A DNA stretch of 64,000 nt from Muribacter muris (lineage in GTDB: Bacteria > Pseudomonadota > Gammaproteobacteria > Enterobacterales > Pasteurellaceae): positions 1-64,000 of the forward strand of contig NZ_JWIZ01000056.1 in NCBI RefSeq assembly GCF_001038205.1. Reading direction: 5' to 3'. Shown in pieces: positions 29,344-38,798 of the stretch. Under the pieces are notes generated by a model. The model was not told where the DNA came from. It made no database searches and saw only the letters and a program-made list of their open reading frames with translations. The first letter of the stretch is position 1. Each line of letters begins with the position of its first letter. Position numbers and translations under genes: made by a program.

Positions 29344-30537
29344 GTGAAAAGCCGCCCGTTTATTTTTCTGATAATAGCCTCGGCACTGTTTTTCGGCACA
29401 CAACAATACAGTGTGGCGAATGATCTGTCTCAAATTCAACAGCGGATTGAGCAACAGCAAACTAAGATAGCCGAGCAGAAAAAAAAGCGGGACAGTTTGC
29501 AATCTACCTTGAAAAATCAAGAAATTGAAATGGGAAAAGTATTAAATGAGCTGAAAAAGACACAGCTTACCCTTACGGAAACCCGCCAAGCGATCGCCCG
29601 AACCGAGCAGGAGATCAAGCGGTTGGAAAAATTGGAAAAAGAGCAAAAGGAGCGGCTGAAAGAGCAGTTGGACTCGGCTTATCGCTCGGGGATTCACCCC
29701 TCCGTGTTAGAACGCTTACTCTCGGAGGAGGCTAAAAATGCCGACCGAATGGGCGCATACTATGAACATATCAATCAAGTGCGGATTGATGCCATTTATG
29801 ATCTACGCCGCACTCAACAAGAATTAAAAGCCCGCCGAGACGAGCTGAAAGGGCAGCAAAAAGGGCAGCAAACCCAGTTAAACGAGCAGAAAAAGCAGGA
29901 AAAAGATCTGCAAAAAGTGAAAAACGAGCGGGAGAGTACGATCCGTTCGCTAGACAAAACCCTTGCGCAAGATCAAAACCGCTTGGACGAATTGAAAGCG
30001 AACGAAAATGCGTTACGCAATCAGTTAGCCAAAGCAGCAAATGAAGCGGCGCAGCAGGAAAAGCGTGAAATTGCCAAGCTGGAACAGAAGAAAAGCAGCG
30101 AAGAAAAACGGCAACCGACCGAACAGGAAAAACAGCAGGTGCGTGCTGGCAGTGGTTTAGGCGGGGGCAAATATGCGATGCCGGTAGCGGGCAAAATTGT
30201 CAATCGCTTTGGTTCGACCCAAATGGGTGAGCTGAAATGGAACGGGATCGTCATTCAGGCGGCGGCAGGCTCGGCAGTTAAAGCGATTGCGGGCGGGCGG
30301 GTTATCCTTGCCGATTGGTTGCAAGGTTACGGTCAAGTCGTGGTGATCGACCACGGAAACGGCGATATGTCGCTTTATGGCTACAACCAATCGCTATCGG
30401 TACGCAAAGGCAGCCGTGTTCAACAGGGGCAAACCATTGCCAGCGTGGGAAATTCCGGCGGGCAAAGCCGCTCGGCATTGTATTTTGAAATTCGCCGCAA
30501 AGGGCAAGCGGTCAATCCGTTACGTTGGGTAAATTAG
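29344..30537 (+). CDS. envC: Murein hydrolase activator EnvC
   Basis: Periplasmic activator of the AmiA/AmiB amidases at the division septum. I chose GTG at 29344 because GGAGAG sits 3-8 nt upstream and a signal peptide follows directly; this gives 397 residues. Residues about 25-265 are a long coiled coil rich in Gln/Glu/Lys. The C-terminal LytM domain (from GKYAMPVAGKIVNRFG) lacks the zinc-binding HxH, having SALYFEIRRKGQAVNPL, as expected for the non-catalytic EnvC type. yibQ follows after 1 nt, as in enterobacteria. Confidence 0.92.
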   Translation: MKSRPFIFLIIASALFFGTQQYSVANDLSQIQQRIEQQQTKIAEQKKKRDSLQSTLKNQEIEMGKVLNELKKTQLTLTETRQAIARTEQEIKRLEKLEKEQKERLKEQLDSAYRSGIHPSVLERLLSEEAKNADRMGAYYEHINQVRIDAIYDLRRTQQELKARRDELKGQQKGQQTQLNEQKKQEKDLQKVKNERESTIRSLDKTLAQDQNRLDELKANENALRNQLAKAANEAAQQEKREIAKLEQKKSSEEKRQPTEQEKQQVRAGSGLGGGKYAMPVAGKIVNRFGSTQMGELKWNGIVIQAAAGSAVKAIAGGRVILADWLQGYGQVVVIDHGNGDMSLYGYNQSLSVRKGSRVQQGQTIASVGNSGGQSRSALYFEIRRKGQAVNPLRWVN

Positions 30538-30538
30538 T

Positions 30539-31375
30539 ATGAACAAGCGCTGGCTTTTCCCCCTTTTTTTGCAAATTTTGTGTCTGTTCGCACCGCTTGT
30601 ACAGTCGGCAAAATTGGCGATCGTCATTGATGATATTGGTTATCGCACAAAAGAAGATAGCGAAATTTATGCGTTACCCAATCAAGTGAGCGTAGCGATT
30701 ATTCCCGTTGCACCTTATGCCACGGCGAGAGCGAAGCAAGCCTTTGAACAGAAACGGGATATTCTCATTCATCTGCCGATGCAGCCGCAAAATAGCCATC
30801 AACCGATTGAATCCGGCAGCTTAAAAGTGGGAATGGACGAGCAAGCCGTTGCCCAACTTATTCAGTCTGCCAGCCGCCAAGTACCGCACGCTATCGGTTT
30901 GAATAATCATATGGGCAGTAAAGCGACCACCGATCAACAGACAATGACGTATTTGATGAAAGCACTGGTCAGCCGTCAATTATTTTTTCTGGATAGCAAA
31001 ACCGCAGGGAATAGCGTTGCTTATCAAACGGCAAAAAAAGTTGGCGTAAAAGCGTTGGAACGTCATCTCTTTTTAGATGACAGTAATGAACTTGCCGATG
31101 TACAACGGCAATTTAATGCAGCGATTCATTATGCTCGTAAGCACGGGACGGCGATTATCATCGGGCATCCCCGTAAACACAGTGTGGCAGTGTTGAAACA
31201 AGGCATTGCCAATTTACCCGATGATATTGAATTGGTCAGCCTTAGTCAGTTATGGCGAGATGAGCCGCTTGCCCCGCCGAAGCCGTTTATTATGCTATTT
31301 GATATTGAACCGGCACTAACCTCCGTTGAACCCTATCAATCAGTCCCTTTACTTAGAGGTGTGCCGAAGGAGTAA
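30539..31375 (+). CDS. yibQ: Divergent polysaccharide deacetylase family protein YibQ
   Basis: A 278-residue secreted protein with a signal peptide (to about residue 22) and a polysaccharide-deacetylase-like fold. LAIVIDDIGYR supplies the conserved aspartates, DILIHLPMQPQ and GLNNHMGSKAT follow, and HGTAIIIGHPRKHS lies near residue 205. The E. coli homologue lies beside envC but has no settled enzymatic activity. It is translated right after envC and followed after 2 nt by the DUF4153-like gene. Confidence 0.88.
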   Translation: MNKRWLFPLFLQILCLFAPLVQSAKLAIVIDDIGYRTKEDSEIYALPNQVSVAIIPVAPYATARAKQAFEQKRDILIHLPMQPQNSHQPIESGSLKVGMDEQAVAQLIQSASRQVPHAIGLNNHMGSKATTDQQTMTYLMKALVSRQLFFLDSKTAGNSVAYQTAKKVGVKALERHLFLDDSNELADVQRQFNAAIHYARKHGTAIIIGHPRKHSVAVLKQGIANLPDDIELVSLSQLWRDEPLAPPKPFIMLFDIEPALTSVEPYQSVPLLRGVPKE

Positions 31376-31377
31376 CT

Positions 31378-33102
31378 ATGAAAATGATCCGACAGATATT
31401 GAATCGCATTAATATTGCTGAAATCGTCAAAACACACCCTATTGAGATTGTGATAACCTGTGTGCTGACGCTCTTTTATCTATTCCTAAATCCAGCATAT
31501 TTTAATAAATATTCTGATGAGAATATGTTAGGGCTTTTTCAGGCTTTTCCTTTGCTTTTTATGATGAGCTATATCCTCTCCGCTTATCGAAAATGGTATG
31601 GATTGTCGGTAATTTACGCTATTTTAGGGATTGGCGTTGTTATGTATGTCGGTTTGGATAGCCGTCTTTATACTCATAGTCCAATATATTGGGGATTATT
31701 ATATATTCATTTTATCTTGTTTATTGGACAAGGTTTTTATAAAGATAATAAAGCACTGGTTTCCAGTAGTGTGAGAATTTTATTGCATTTAGGGTTTGCA
31801 TTATTCTTATCAGTTATTGTGCTATTTATGGTACTTTTTCTGGAATATGCTATTGAATTACTATTTGGGATAACGGATTTCTCTGATAATAAGGCGATAA
31901 TTATTGTTTATTCTTTCTGTATGCCGATTTTCTTTCTTTATTTTGAACAACAAAAAGAACAATTTATCAATAATCAGGCTATATTAAGATTAGGCAGTAT
32001 TGTTGTTAATTTTATTATTTCCCCTTTTGTTATTCTTTATACAGTGGTTATATACGCCTATATTTTAGGTATTTTGATTAATTTCAGTCTGCCAAATGGT
32101 AAAACAGCAAATATTATTCTGCCCTATTTATGTCTTGGAGCATTATGTATTGCACTGAATTTAGTATTAAATGTGTCAAAATGGCAGAAGTTTTATCGTT
32201 ATTTCCATTGGTTATCTATCCTACCATTAGGACTATTGTGGTTTGCGGTTGCACAACGTGTTACTCACTACGGCTTAACAGAATCACGTATTTACTTGAT
32301 TGCATATTCTCTTGGTATATCTATTTACATATTATATTGTTTTATACCTAAGTTATTTTTCTACCGTATATTTTATGCTATTGCGATAGGTATTATTTTT
32401 TTCACAACAATGGTTATTTCACCAAAAGATATTGCGATGAATAGTCAATATGCTCGTTTTATGCGAATTGCAACTGAATTAGAATTAATTGATCATCATA
32501 ATCAGATTAAGCCGGAAGTATTACTGAAGGATTACAGCATAAAATTTGAGCATGGCAAAAAGTATAAGGAACTTGTGGGCATTATTAATGCCTATATAAC
32601 CAAGCAACCTCAATGGGTAAATTTATATGGTAAAGCGCATTTAGATAAACTTAGCGATTTAAATGTTCAGCAAGATTTGAAATATTTCTCGATAAGTATA
32701 GACAATACGAGATATGCTTTTATTGACTTGAATAAATATCGACGTTTTTTACCGCTTGATCGTTATTTTTCCTTTTATGAATCCCCAGATGAGGAGGGAT
32801 TTGATTTTACAAAGACTTTCCTGATATTGAGTGATACTGTTAATGATAAAGAGAGGAAAATCGAAATTGACGGTCATCATATTCTTCAATTTTTTAGAAA
32901 AAGAGGGATTGATTTAACCCAAAAGCTTCGAAATATTGAAGTAATCGAGAAAGATAGTCTAGATTTACTCTATTTGCCAACACTTGATGGAGGATTAGTG
33001 ATTTTAGATGATCTCTCTTTCCGCTTTAAGGAAGACGATGACGTTAAAGGCTACAAACTGCGATCCTTTAAGGTAATAGGCTATTTTGAACCGAATAATT
33101 AA
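31378..33102 (+). CDS. DUF4153-like inner-membrane protein
   Basis: A 574-residue protein whose first 350 residues hold about ten to eleven hydrophobic spans, followed by a soluble C-terminal part of about 200 residues rich in charged residues and ending in FKVIGYFEPNN. The general pattern fits the DUF4153 group, whose function is unknown. It sits tightly between yibQ (2 nt) and tamA (9 nt), so it is cotranscribed. Its DNA is visibly more AT-rich, with many ATT/TTA/AAT codons, than either neighbour, suggesting later acquisition or relaxed codon selection. Confidence 0.65.
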   Translation: MKMIRQILNRINIAEIVKTHPIEIVITCVLTLFYLFLNPAYFNKYSDENMLGLFQAFPLLFMMSYILSAYRKWYGLSVIYAILGIGVVMYVGLDSRLYTHSPIYWGLLYIHFILFIGQGFYKDNKALVSSSVRILLHLGFALFLSVIVLFMVLFLEYAIELLFGITDFSDNKAIIIVYSFCMPIFFLYFEQQKEQFINNQAILRLGSIVVNFIISPFVILYTVVIYAYILGILINFSLPNGKTANIILPYLCLGALCIALNLVLNVSKWQKFYRYFHWLSILPLGLLWFAVAQRVTHYGLTESRIYLIAYSLGISIYILYCFIPKLFFYRIFYAIAIGIIFFTTMVISPKDIAMNSQYARFMRIATELELIDHHNQIKPEVLLKDYSIKFEHGKKYKELVGIINAYITKQPQWVNLYGKAHLDKLSDLNVQQDLKYFSISIDNTRYAFIDLNKYRRFLPLDRYFSFYESPDEEGFDFTKTFLILSDTVNDKERKIEIDGHHILQFFRKRGIDLTQKLRNIEVIEKDSLDLLYLPTLDGGLVILDDLSFRFKEDDDVKGYKLRSFKVIGYFEPNN

Positions 33103-33111
33103 GAGAAAATT

Positions 33112-34848
33112 ATGCTAAAAACCAAATTACATTATCTGGCATTATTGGTAGCAACGCCGTTGGTATTTGCCGAGCAGACGGTTAGGCTCAAAATTGAAGG
33201 AATTGAGGATAAAGAACTTTATAACAATGTGCGGATTTTTTTGTCCCAAGTGAGCAACGATGAAGCAGACGGCTCGGAGCGTTATCAGTATGTGGTTCGG
33301 GAAACCGTCGATAAGGCGTTGCGGGCATTGGGTTATTACAACACCCAATATCATTTTCATTTAACACCACGCAAAGCACCAGCAAAAGATCTGCTGACGT
33401 TAAAGGTAAGCCTAGATAAACCGGTTAGATTAGACGAGCGGGAGGTCGATATTCAAGGGCAAGCGGCACAGGATAGCGATTTTCAGCAGTTGCTGGAAAA
33501 GGACATTCCGGCAAAAGGCACTCGCCTGAATCACGAAACTTACGATAATTTCAAGAGCAATATTGAGAAACTTGCCCAATCCAAAGGCTATTTTGACGGG
33601 AATTGGCGTTATCACCGTTTGGAAGTCTACCCTAGCTCTCACACGGCGGATTGGCGTTTGGGTTATTACAGCGGTGAACGCTATCGTTATGGCGATATTC
33701 GCTTTAAAAACAGCCAAATTCGTGAGGATTATTTAACTCAAGTTTTACGCATTCAGTCAGGTGATGAATACCACATCAATGATCTCTCAAAATTATCTAG
33801 CGATTTTTCATCGAGTAATTGGTTTGTTTCGGTATTGGTTGAGCCGGAATTGGACAGCGAGAAAAAGACGGTGGATCTGAACGTATTATTACAGCCGAAG
33901 AAAAAAAATGATGTGGAGATTGGTATCGGCTATATGACGCAGGTTGGGCCCCGTTTCCAATTAAACTGGAAAAAACCGTGGATCAATGATCGCGGACATA
34001 GCTTGGAAATGAACAGCTATTTTTCGCCGAAAGAACAAAAAATCGAATTTGGGTATAATATTCCGCTGAAAAACGATCCGATTAACCATTATTACCAAAT
34101 CTCCGGCGGTTTAGAGCGGGAAAAGCAGAACAATACCAAATTTACCGGTGCTAATTTGGCATTTCAGCGGTTTTGGAATTATGAATCCGGTTGGAATTTT
34201 TCGTTAGGAATGAAAGCCCGTTATGATGCCTTCGAGCAGGCAAATGATAAATTTAAAACGCTTTTACTCTATCCGACCGCCTCATTAAACCGCACTCGTA
34301 GTGATGGGCAGCGTTTTCCATTGTGGGGGGATTCCCAAAAGCTGACGGTAAATTGGGGCAGTAAACTATGGGGATCGGATGTGAATTTTTATTCTGCGAA
34401 AGCATCAACAGCTTGGATCAGAACCTATGCCGATGCGCATCGCTTTTATCTGCGAGGTGAGCTCGGTTACTTAAAAGCAGGCGAATTTGGGCGTATTCCG
34501 CCGGCGTTACGTTATTTTGCCGGTGGGGATATGAGTGTGCGGGGCTTTGGTTATAAGAAAATTTCGCCGAAAAATAAGGACGGCGAACTGACCGGCGGTT
34601 CACACCTTGCCACTGCCACAGCGGAATATCAGTACCAAGTTTACCCGAATTGGTGGGGAGCTGTATTTTATGATACAGGGCTTGCCACTCGTCAATATAA
34701 GGCTAAGGAACTGCATTCAGGCGTTGGGGTAGGCGTGCGTTGGGCATCGCCGATCGGTGCAATTAAATTTGATCTTGCCACGCCGGTGCGTTCGCCGAGC
34801 AATGAAAAAGGGATTCAATTCTATATTGGATTAGGTTCAGAATTATAA
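33112..34848 (+). CDS. tamA: Translocation and assembly module outer-membrane protein TamA
   Basis: An Omp85-family barrel that works with TamB in outer-membrane biogenesis. The 578-residue precursor has a signal peptide ending near residue 20 (VATPLVFA), about three POTRA domains (to about residue 260) and a C-terminal 16-strand barrel. The conserved Omp85 lid motif appears as GGDMSVRGFGYKKISPKNK near residue 475. The C-terminus GLGSEL is typical of barrel ends. tamB follows after 12 nt. Confidence 0.95.
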   Translation: MLKTKLHYLALLVATPLVFAEQTVRLKIEGIEDKELYNNVRIFLSQVSNDEADGSERYQYVVRETVDKALRALGYYNTQYHFHLTPRKAPAKDLLTLKVSLDKPVRLDEREVDIQGQAAQDSDFQQLLEKDIPAKGTRLNHETYDNFKSNIEKLAQSKGYFDGNWRYHRLEVYPSSHTADWRLGYYSGERYRYGDIRFKNSQIREDYLTQVLRIQSGDEYHINDLSKLSSDFSSSNWFVSVLVEPELDSEKKTVDLNVLLQPKKKNDVEIGIGYMTQVGPRFQLNWKKPWINDRGHSLEMNSYFSPKEQKIEFGYNIPLKNDPINHYYQISGGLEREKQNNTKFTGANLAFQRFWNYESGWNFSLGMKARYDAFEQANDKFKTLLLYPTASLNRTRSDGQRFPLWGDSQKLTVNWGSKLWGSDVNFYSAKASTAWIRTYADAHRFYLRGELGYLKAGEFGRIPPALRYFAGGDMSVRGFGYKKISPKNKDGELTGGSHLATATAEYQYQVYPNWWGAVFYDTGLATRQYKAKELHSGVGVGVRWASPIGAIKFDLATPVRSPSNEKGIQFYIGLGSEL

Positions 34849-34860
34849 TTTATTATCACT

Positions 34861-37800
34861 ATGCAGCACGAACAGACGACAACATCGGCTCATTCAGACA
34901 CTCACGAGCAAACCACGCCGACAGCGAAAAAATCAAAATGGCGTTGGCTATGGCGGGCAATTATCGGGCTGATCCTCTTACTGGTATTGCCACTTCTGTT
35001 TTTGACAACGGCAACGGGGCAGCGAACATTATTGCACTGGGCGGATAAATGGGTGGACGGGCTAACGATAGGCACGGTGGAAGGCAGCTTACAAGAGGGA
35101 TTGCTGCTATCCGATACACAATTTCAGACTGACGGTGTCAAGGTGAATGTCGGGCAGGCGGAGCTGCATATCGGTTTTCAATGTTTATGGGAGCGCCGTG
35201 CCTGTATCGAAAATATGTCGCTGCGGGATACGGCTATTGACATTGATACTGCTAAATTACCGCCTGCCGCCCCTAAAGAGGAGAAGCCGCTCGGCGAGAT
35301 TGAGTTACCCTTAGGCGTTGCCCTCAAACAGATTGCGCTGAATAATGTCAGCGTCAAAGTGGATGATATGGTAATTCACCTTCAACATTTTCAGTCGGGC
35401 ATTACCGGACAAGGTAAGCAGCTAAATTTAGAGCCGACCCAATTAGCAGGGCTGACTCTGTCTTTACCGCAAGCGGTCGAAAATCCGCAAAAATCTGCAA
35501 AATCTACCGTTTCGGCGACACAACCGATCGATTGGAATGCACTAAAAGCACAATTTGCCGAACCGTTACTGACGAAACTTGACCCGATAAAATTGCCGTT
35601 AAATGTCAATATTGCGGATTTTTCGGCAAGGGATATACGGTTGGAGCGTCAAACGGCAGAGAGCCACGAATCGTTATTGAACGTTGCAGAACTTCAACTA
35701 AAAGCCCATTCCGATGAAAAATCGGTGGCATTAGAACATTTATTGTTTAAAAGTGATAAGGGCGATCTGAACGGGCAAGGGCTGCTGACGTTAGCGAAAA
35801 ATTATCCGTTAGGTTGGAAATTAAATGCGAATATGCCGGCATTGCCTGATTTTCAATTACCGGCAAGTGAAGCTGAAATGACGTTATCCGGTGAGCTGTT
35901 TGACGCAACTCATTTAAAGCTCACAACGTCAGGGGCAATCAATGCCGATTTACAAGGTAGCGTACAGCTTGCCGAACCGAAAACACCGTTTAATTTGGCG
36001 TTGAAAAGTGCAGCGATCCGTTACCCCTTTATTAGCGAAAAAGGGCAAGATCCGTTGCAACTCAAACAGGTCGATTTAGCCATTCAGGGGGATTTGCTGG
36101 ATTACCGTCTTGATACGCAGTTAGAAGCCGCCGGTATGGGCGTGCCGAAGAGTGCGTTACAGCTCAAAGGGCAGGGCGGTTTGACCCATTTTAATGTGGC
36201 GGATCTCACACTCAACACCTTACAAGGCAAAGCGCAGCTAGCGGGTAACATCGATTGGCAAACCGGCGTGGAATGGCAATCAGCATTGCAGTTGAACGAT
36301 ATTCATACCAAATCGCTCATACCGGAATGGGCGGCGGTATTGTCGGGGGCATTGAAGTCCCGTGGCTATGTGGCACGAGGGGAAAAGGGCGAGCAATGGG
36401 CGGTTGAGCTATCTGATGTCGATCTGCACGGCAATCTCTTTCAAAAGCGGTTACAACTGACCGGTGCATTGAAAGCAGATGCACAAACCCTACTGAACGT
36501 GCCGGCAGCCAATTTAATTTATGGCGAAAATCGGATTGAGTTAAAAGGGGTTATCGGCGATAAATCCGATTTTAGTGCGGATATCAACGCCCCGAATTTG
36601 AAAGGGCTTGTGCCGAATTTTAATGCTGCAGTACAGGGCAAAGTGAAAATGTTGGGTAAATTAAGTGAACCGACCTTGGATCTTGATGTGAGTGCGAATA
36701 ATGTCAGCTATGAACAGTTTAAATTTCAACACCTCACCGCAAAAGGCAATATCAGCTCGGCAAATGAGATCAAGGGCGATTTGACGGTGGGGCTGCGTCA
36801 ATTTGCCTACGATGACGTGAAAATCAGTAATGCCAACCTTACCGCAAGCGGGAGTGAAGCAAATCATCAGGTAAAATTGATTGCCCAAGGCGAACCGGTT
36901 GGGGCAAATTTGCAAATTTCCGGTAAATTCGACCGCTTGCAGCAGCGTTGGCAAGGAAAACTGCAAAATGTCGCTATTCAGTCGCCGGCCGGGGAGTGGA
37001 AAAACGAGCAAGCCGTAGCAGTTGCTTATCATCACTCGCAACTCAAAGCGGATATCGGCGCACATTGTTGGCGTAATCCAAATTTACAGCTCTGCTTCCC
37101 ACAGGCGTTTAGTGCTGGTAAAGAGGGGAAAGTGCCTTTTGAGCTCAAACGGTTTGACTTAGCGATGGTTCAGCCGTTTCTAGCCAAAGAAACCCAAGTT
37201 GCAGGTATTATCAATGCGAACGGTACGGCATCGTGGTTTGCCGATAAAGCCCCGCAAGTAAACGTGGAGTTAGGCTCGAACAGCATTAAAGTGGTGCAAC
37301 AGATCGACCATCGCCGCTTTCCGATCCATTTGACGCCGGTAAAACTACGGGCAAAATTGGCGGATAATCAACTTAATTTGCAGACCGATATTCAGCTTGA
37401 GAAAAACGGGCGAATCAGCAGTGATTTGGTGATGAAAGATCTGGCAAACAAACGGGCATTGTCGGGTAAACTTAATCTTGAGCAGCTTAACCTCAGCGTG
37501 ATTTCACCGCTGTTAAGTGCGGGGGAAAAGGTCGGTGGCGAGATAAACGCACGCCTAACCTTAGGCGGTACGGCATTATCGCCGTTGCTTTACGGCAATT
37601 TGAATTTGAGTGCATTGACGGCTCGTTCCAATATTATGCCGTTTGAGGTAACAGGCGGTGGGTTAAGCCTGAATTTTAACGGGGCAACCTCCACACTCAA
37701 CGGCAATGTACAAACCAAAGAGAGTAACCTCGTGCTGGAAGGGGATGCCAATTGGCAAAAATTAGAGGCGTGGCATACCCGTATCAAAGCGAGGGCAGAG

Positions 37801-38772
37801 CGTTTTCGGGTTGATATGCCGAATATGGCAAAAGTGGATGTTAGCCCGAATATTGAAGTAAAAGCGACTCCGAAAGCCTTGATTTTAAGCGGTAAAGTGG
37901 ATATTCCGTGGGCAAGAATTGCCGTAGAAGCGTTGCCGGAAAGTGCGGTGGCGGTCAGCCAAGACGAAGTGATTATGGACGGGCGTGGCAAAGCTCGACA
38001 AAAAGCGGCGGCAATCTTGAGTCAGCCGCCGGCACAAACTCATTCCGGTATGGCGATTCAAGCCAATATTGATATTAATGTCGGTAATGATGTCAAAATT
38101 GATGCCTACGGGCTGAAAAGTGATCTCAACGGCAAGGTGAAAGTTCGCCAAGGGGATAAAGGACTAGGGCTATACGGACAAGTGAATTTGCAGAACGGCA
38201 CATTTGCGTCGTTCGGGCAGGATTTGGTGATCCGCAAAGGCTTAATCTCGTTCACCGGATCACCGACTCAGCCGACATTAGATATTGAGGCGATCCGCAA
38301 TCCTGAAGCGATTGAAGACAGCAAAGTGACAGCGGGTGTCAAAGTTACGGGAATTGCCGATGCGCCGGAAGTGAAACTGTTCTCCACCCCGTCAATGCCG
38401 CAGGATCAAATCCTCTCTTATATTCTCACTGGGAGAGGGCTGGAAGGCAGCGGCGATGCGGGGTCGAGCAATTCCATTGCCGCCGCTTTAATTGGTATGA
38501 GCCTATCAAAAAGTAGTAAGATGGTCGGCGGGGTCGGCAGTGCGTTCGGTATCAATGATCTGAATGTCAGTACCGCAGGGATTGGCGACAACACCAAAGT
38601 GGTGGTAAGCGGTAGCTTAACACCGAAATTTCGGGTGAAATACGGGGTCGGGATTTTTGCGCCGCTGACGGAATTAACCCTACGCTACCGTTTAGCGCCA
38701 AATCTCTATTTACAATGGGTTTCAAGCATCAATCAAGCGGTCGATTTGATGTATCGGTTTGAATTTGACTAA
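34861..38772 (+). CDS. tamB: Translocation and assembly module protein TamB
   Basis: A 1303-residue AsmA-like bridging protein that spans the periplasm and partners TamA; the family is linked to phospholipid transport and barrel assembly. A single N-terminal membrane anchor lies near residues 28-48 (WLWRAIIGLILLLVLPLLFL). A long repetitive beta-rich region follows, and the C-terminal DUF490 domain includes DQILSYILTGRGLEGSGD. The protein ends in an outer-membrane-like aromatic tail (LMYRFEFD). Length and placement next to tamA are as expected. Confidence 0.94.
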   Translation: MQHEQTTTSAHSDTHEQTTPTAKKSKWRWLWRAIIGLILLLVLPLLFLTTATGQRTLLHWADKWVDGLTIGTVEGSLQEGLLLSDTQFQTDGVKVNVGQAELHIGFQCLWERRACIENMSLRDTAIDIDTAKLPPAAPKEEKPLGEIELPLGVALKQIALNNVSVKVDDMVIHLQHFQSGITGQGKQLNLEPTQLAGLTLSLPQAVENPQKSAKSTVSATQPIDWNALKAQFAEPLLTKLDPIKLPLNVNIADFSARDIRLERQTAESHESLLNVAELQLKAHSDEKSVALEHLLFKSDKGDLNGQGLLTLAKNYPLGWKLNANMPALPDFQLPASEAEMTLSGELFDATHLKLTTSGAINADLQGSVQLAEPKTPFNLALKSAAIRYPFISEKGQDPLQLKQVDLAIQGDLLDYRLDTQLEAAGMGVPKSALQLKGQGGLTHFNVADLTLNTLQGKAQLAGNIDWQTGVEWQSALQLNDIHTKSLIPEWAAVLSGALKSRGYVARGEKGEQWAVELSDVDLHGNLFQKRLQLTGALKADAQTLLNVPAANLIYGENRIELKGVIGDKSDFSADINAPNLKGLVPNFNAAVQGKVKMLGKLSEPTLDLDVSANNVSYEQFKFQHLTAKGNISSANEIKGDLTVGLRQFAYDDVKISNANLTASGSEANHQVKLIAQGEPVGANLQISGKFDRLQQRWQGKLQNVAIQSPAGEWKNEQAVAVAYHHSQLKADIGAHCWRNPNLQLCFPQAFSAGKEGKVPFELKRFDLAMVQPFLAKETQVAGIINANGTASWFADKAPQVNVELGSNSIKVVQQIDHRRFPIHLTPVKLRAKLADNQLNLQTDIQLEKNGRISSDLVMKDLANKRALSGKLNLEQLNLSVISPLLSAGEKVGGEINARLTLGGTALSPLLYGNLNLSALTARSNIMPFEVTGGGLSLNFNGATSTLNGNVQTKESNLVLEGDANWQKLEAWHTRIKARAERFRVDMPNMAKVDVSPNIEVKATPKALILSGKVDIPWARIAVEALPESAVAVSQDEVIMDGRGKARQKAAAILSQPPAQTHSGMAIQANIDINVGNDVKIDAYGLKSDLNGKVKVRQGDKGLGLYGQVNLQNGTFASFGQDLVIRKGLISFTGSPTQPTLDIEAIRNPEAIEDSKVTAGVKVTGIADAPEVKLFSTPSMPQDQILSYILTGRGLEGSGDAGSSNSIAAALIGMSLSKSSKMVGGVGSAFGINDLNVSTAGIGDNTKVVVSGSLTPKFRVKYGVGIFAPLTELTLRYRLAPNLYLQWVSSINQAVDLMYRFEFD

Positions 38773-38798
38773 TTTTTCTGCGCAATTAACACGCATTT

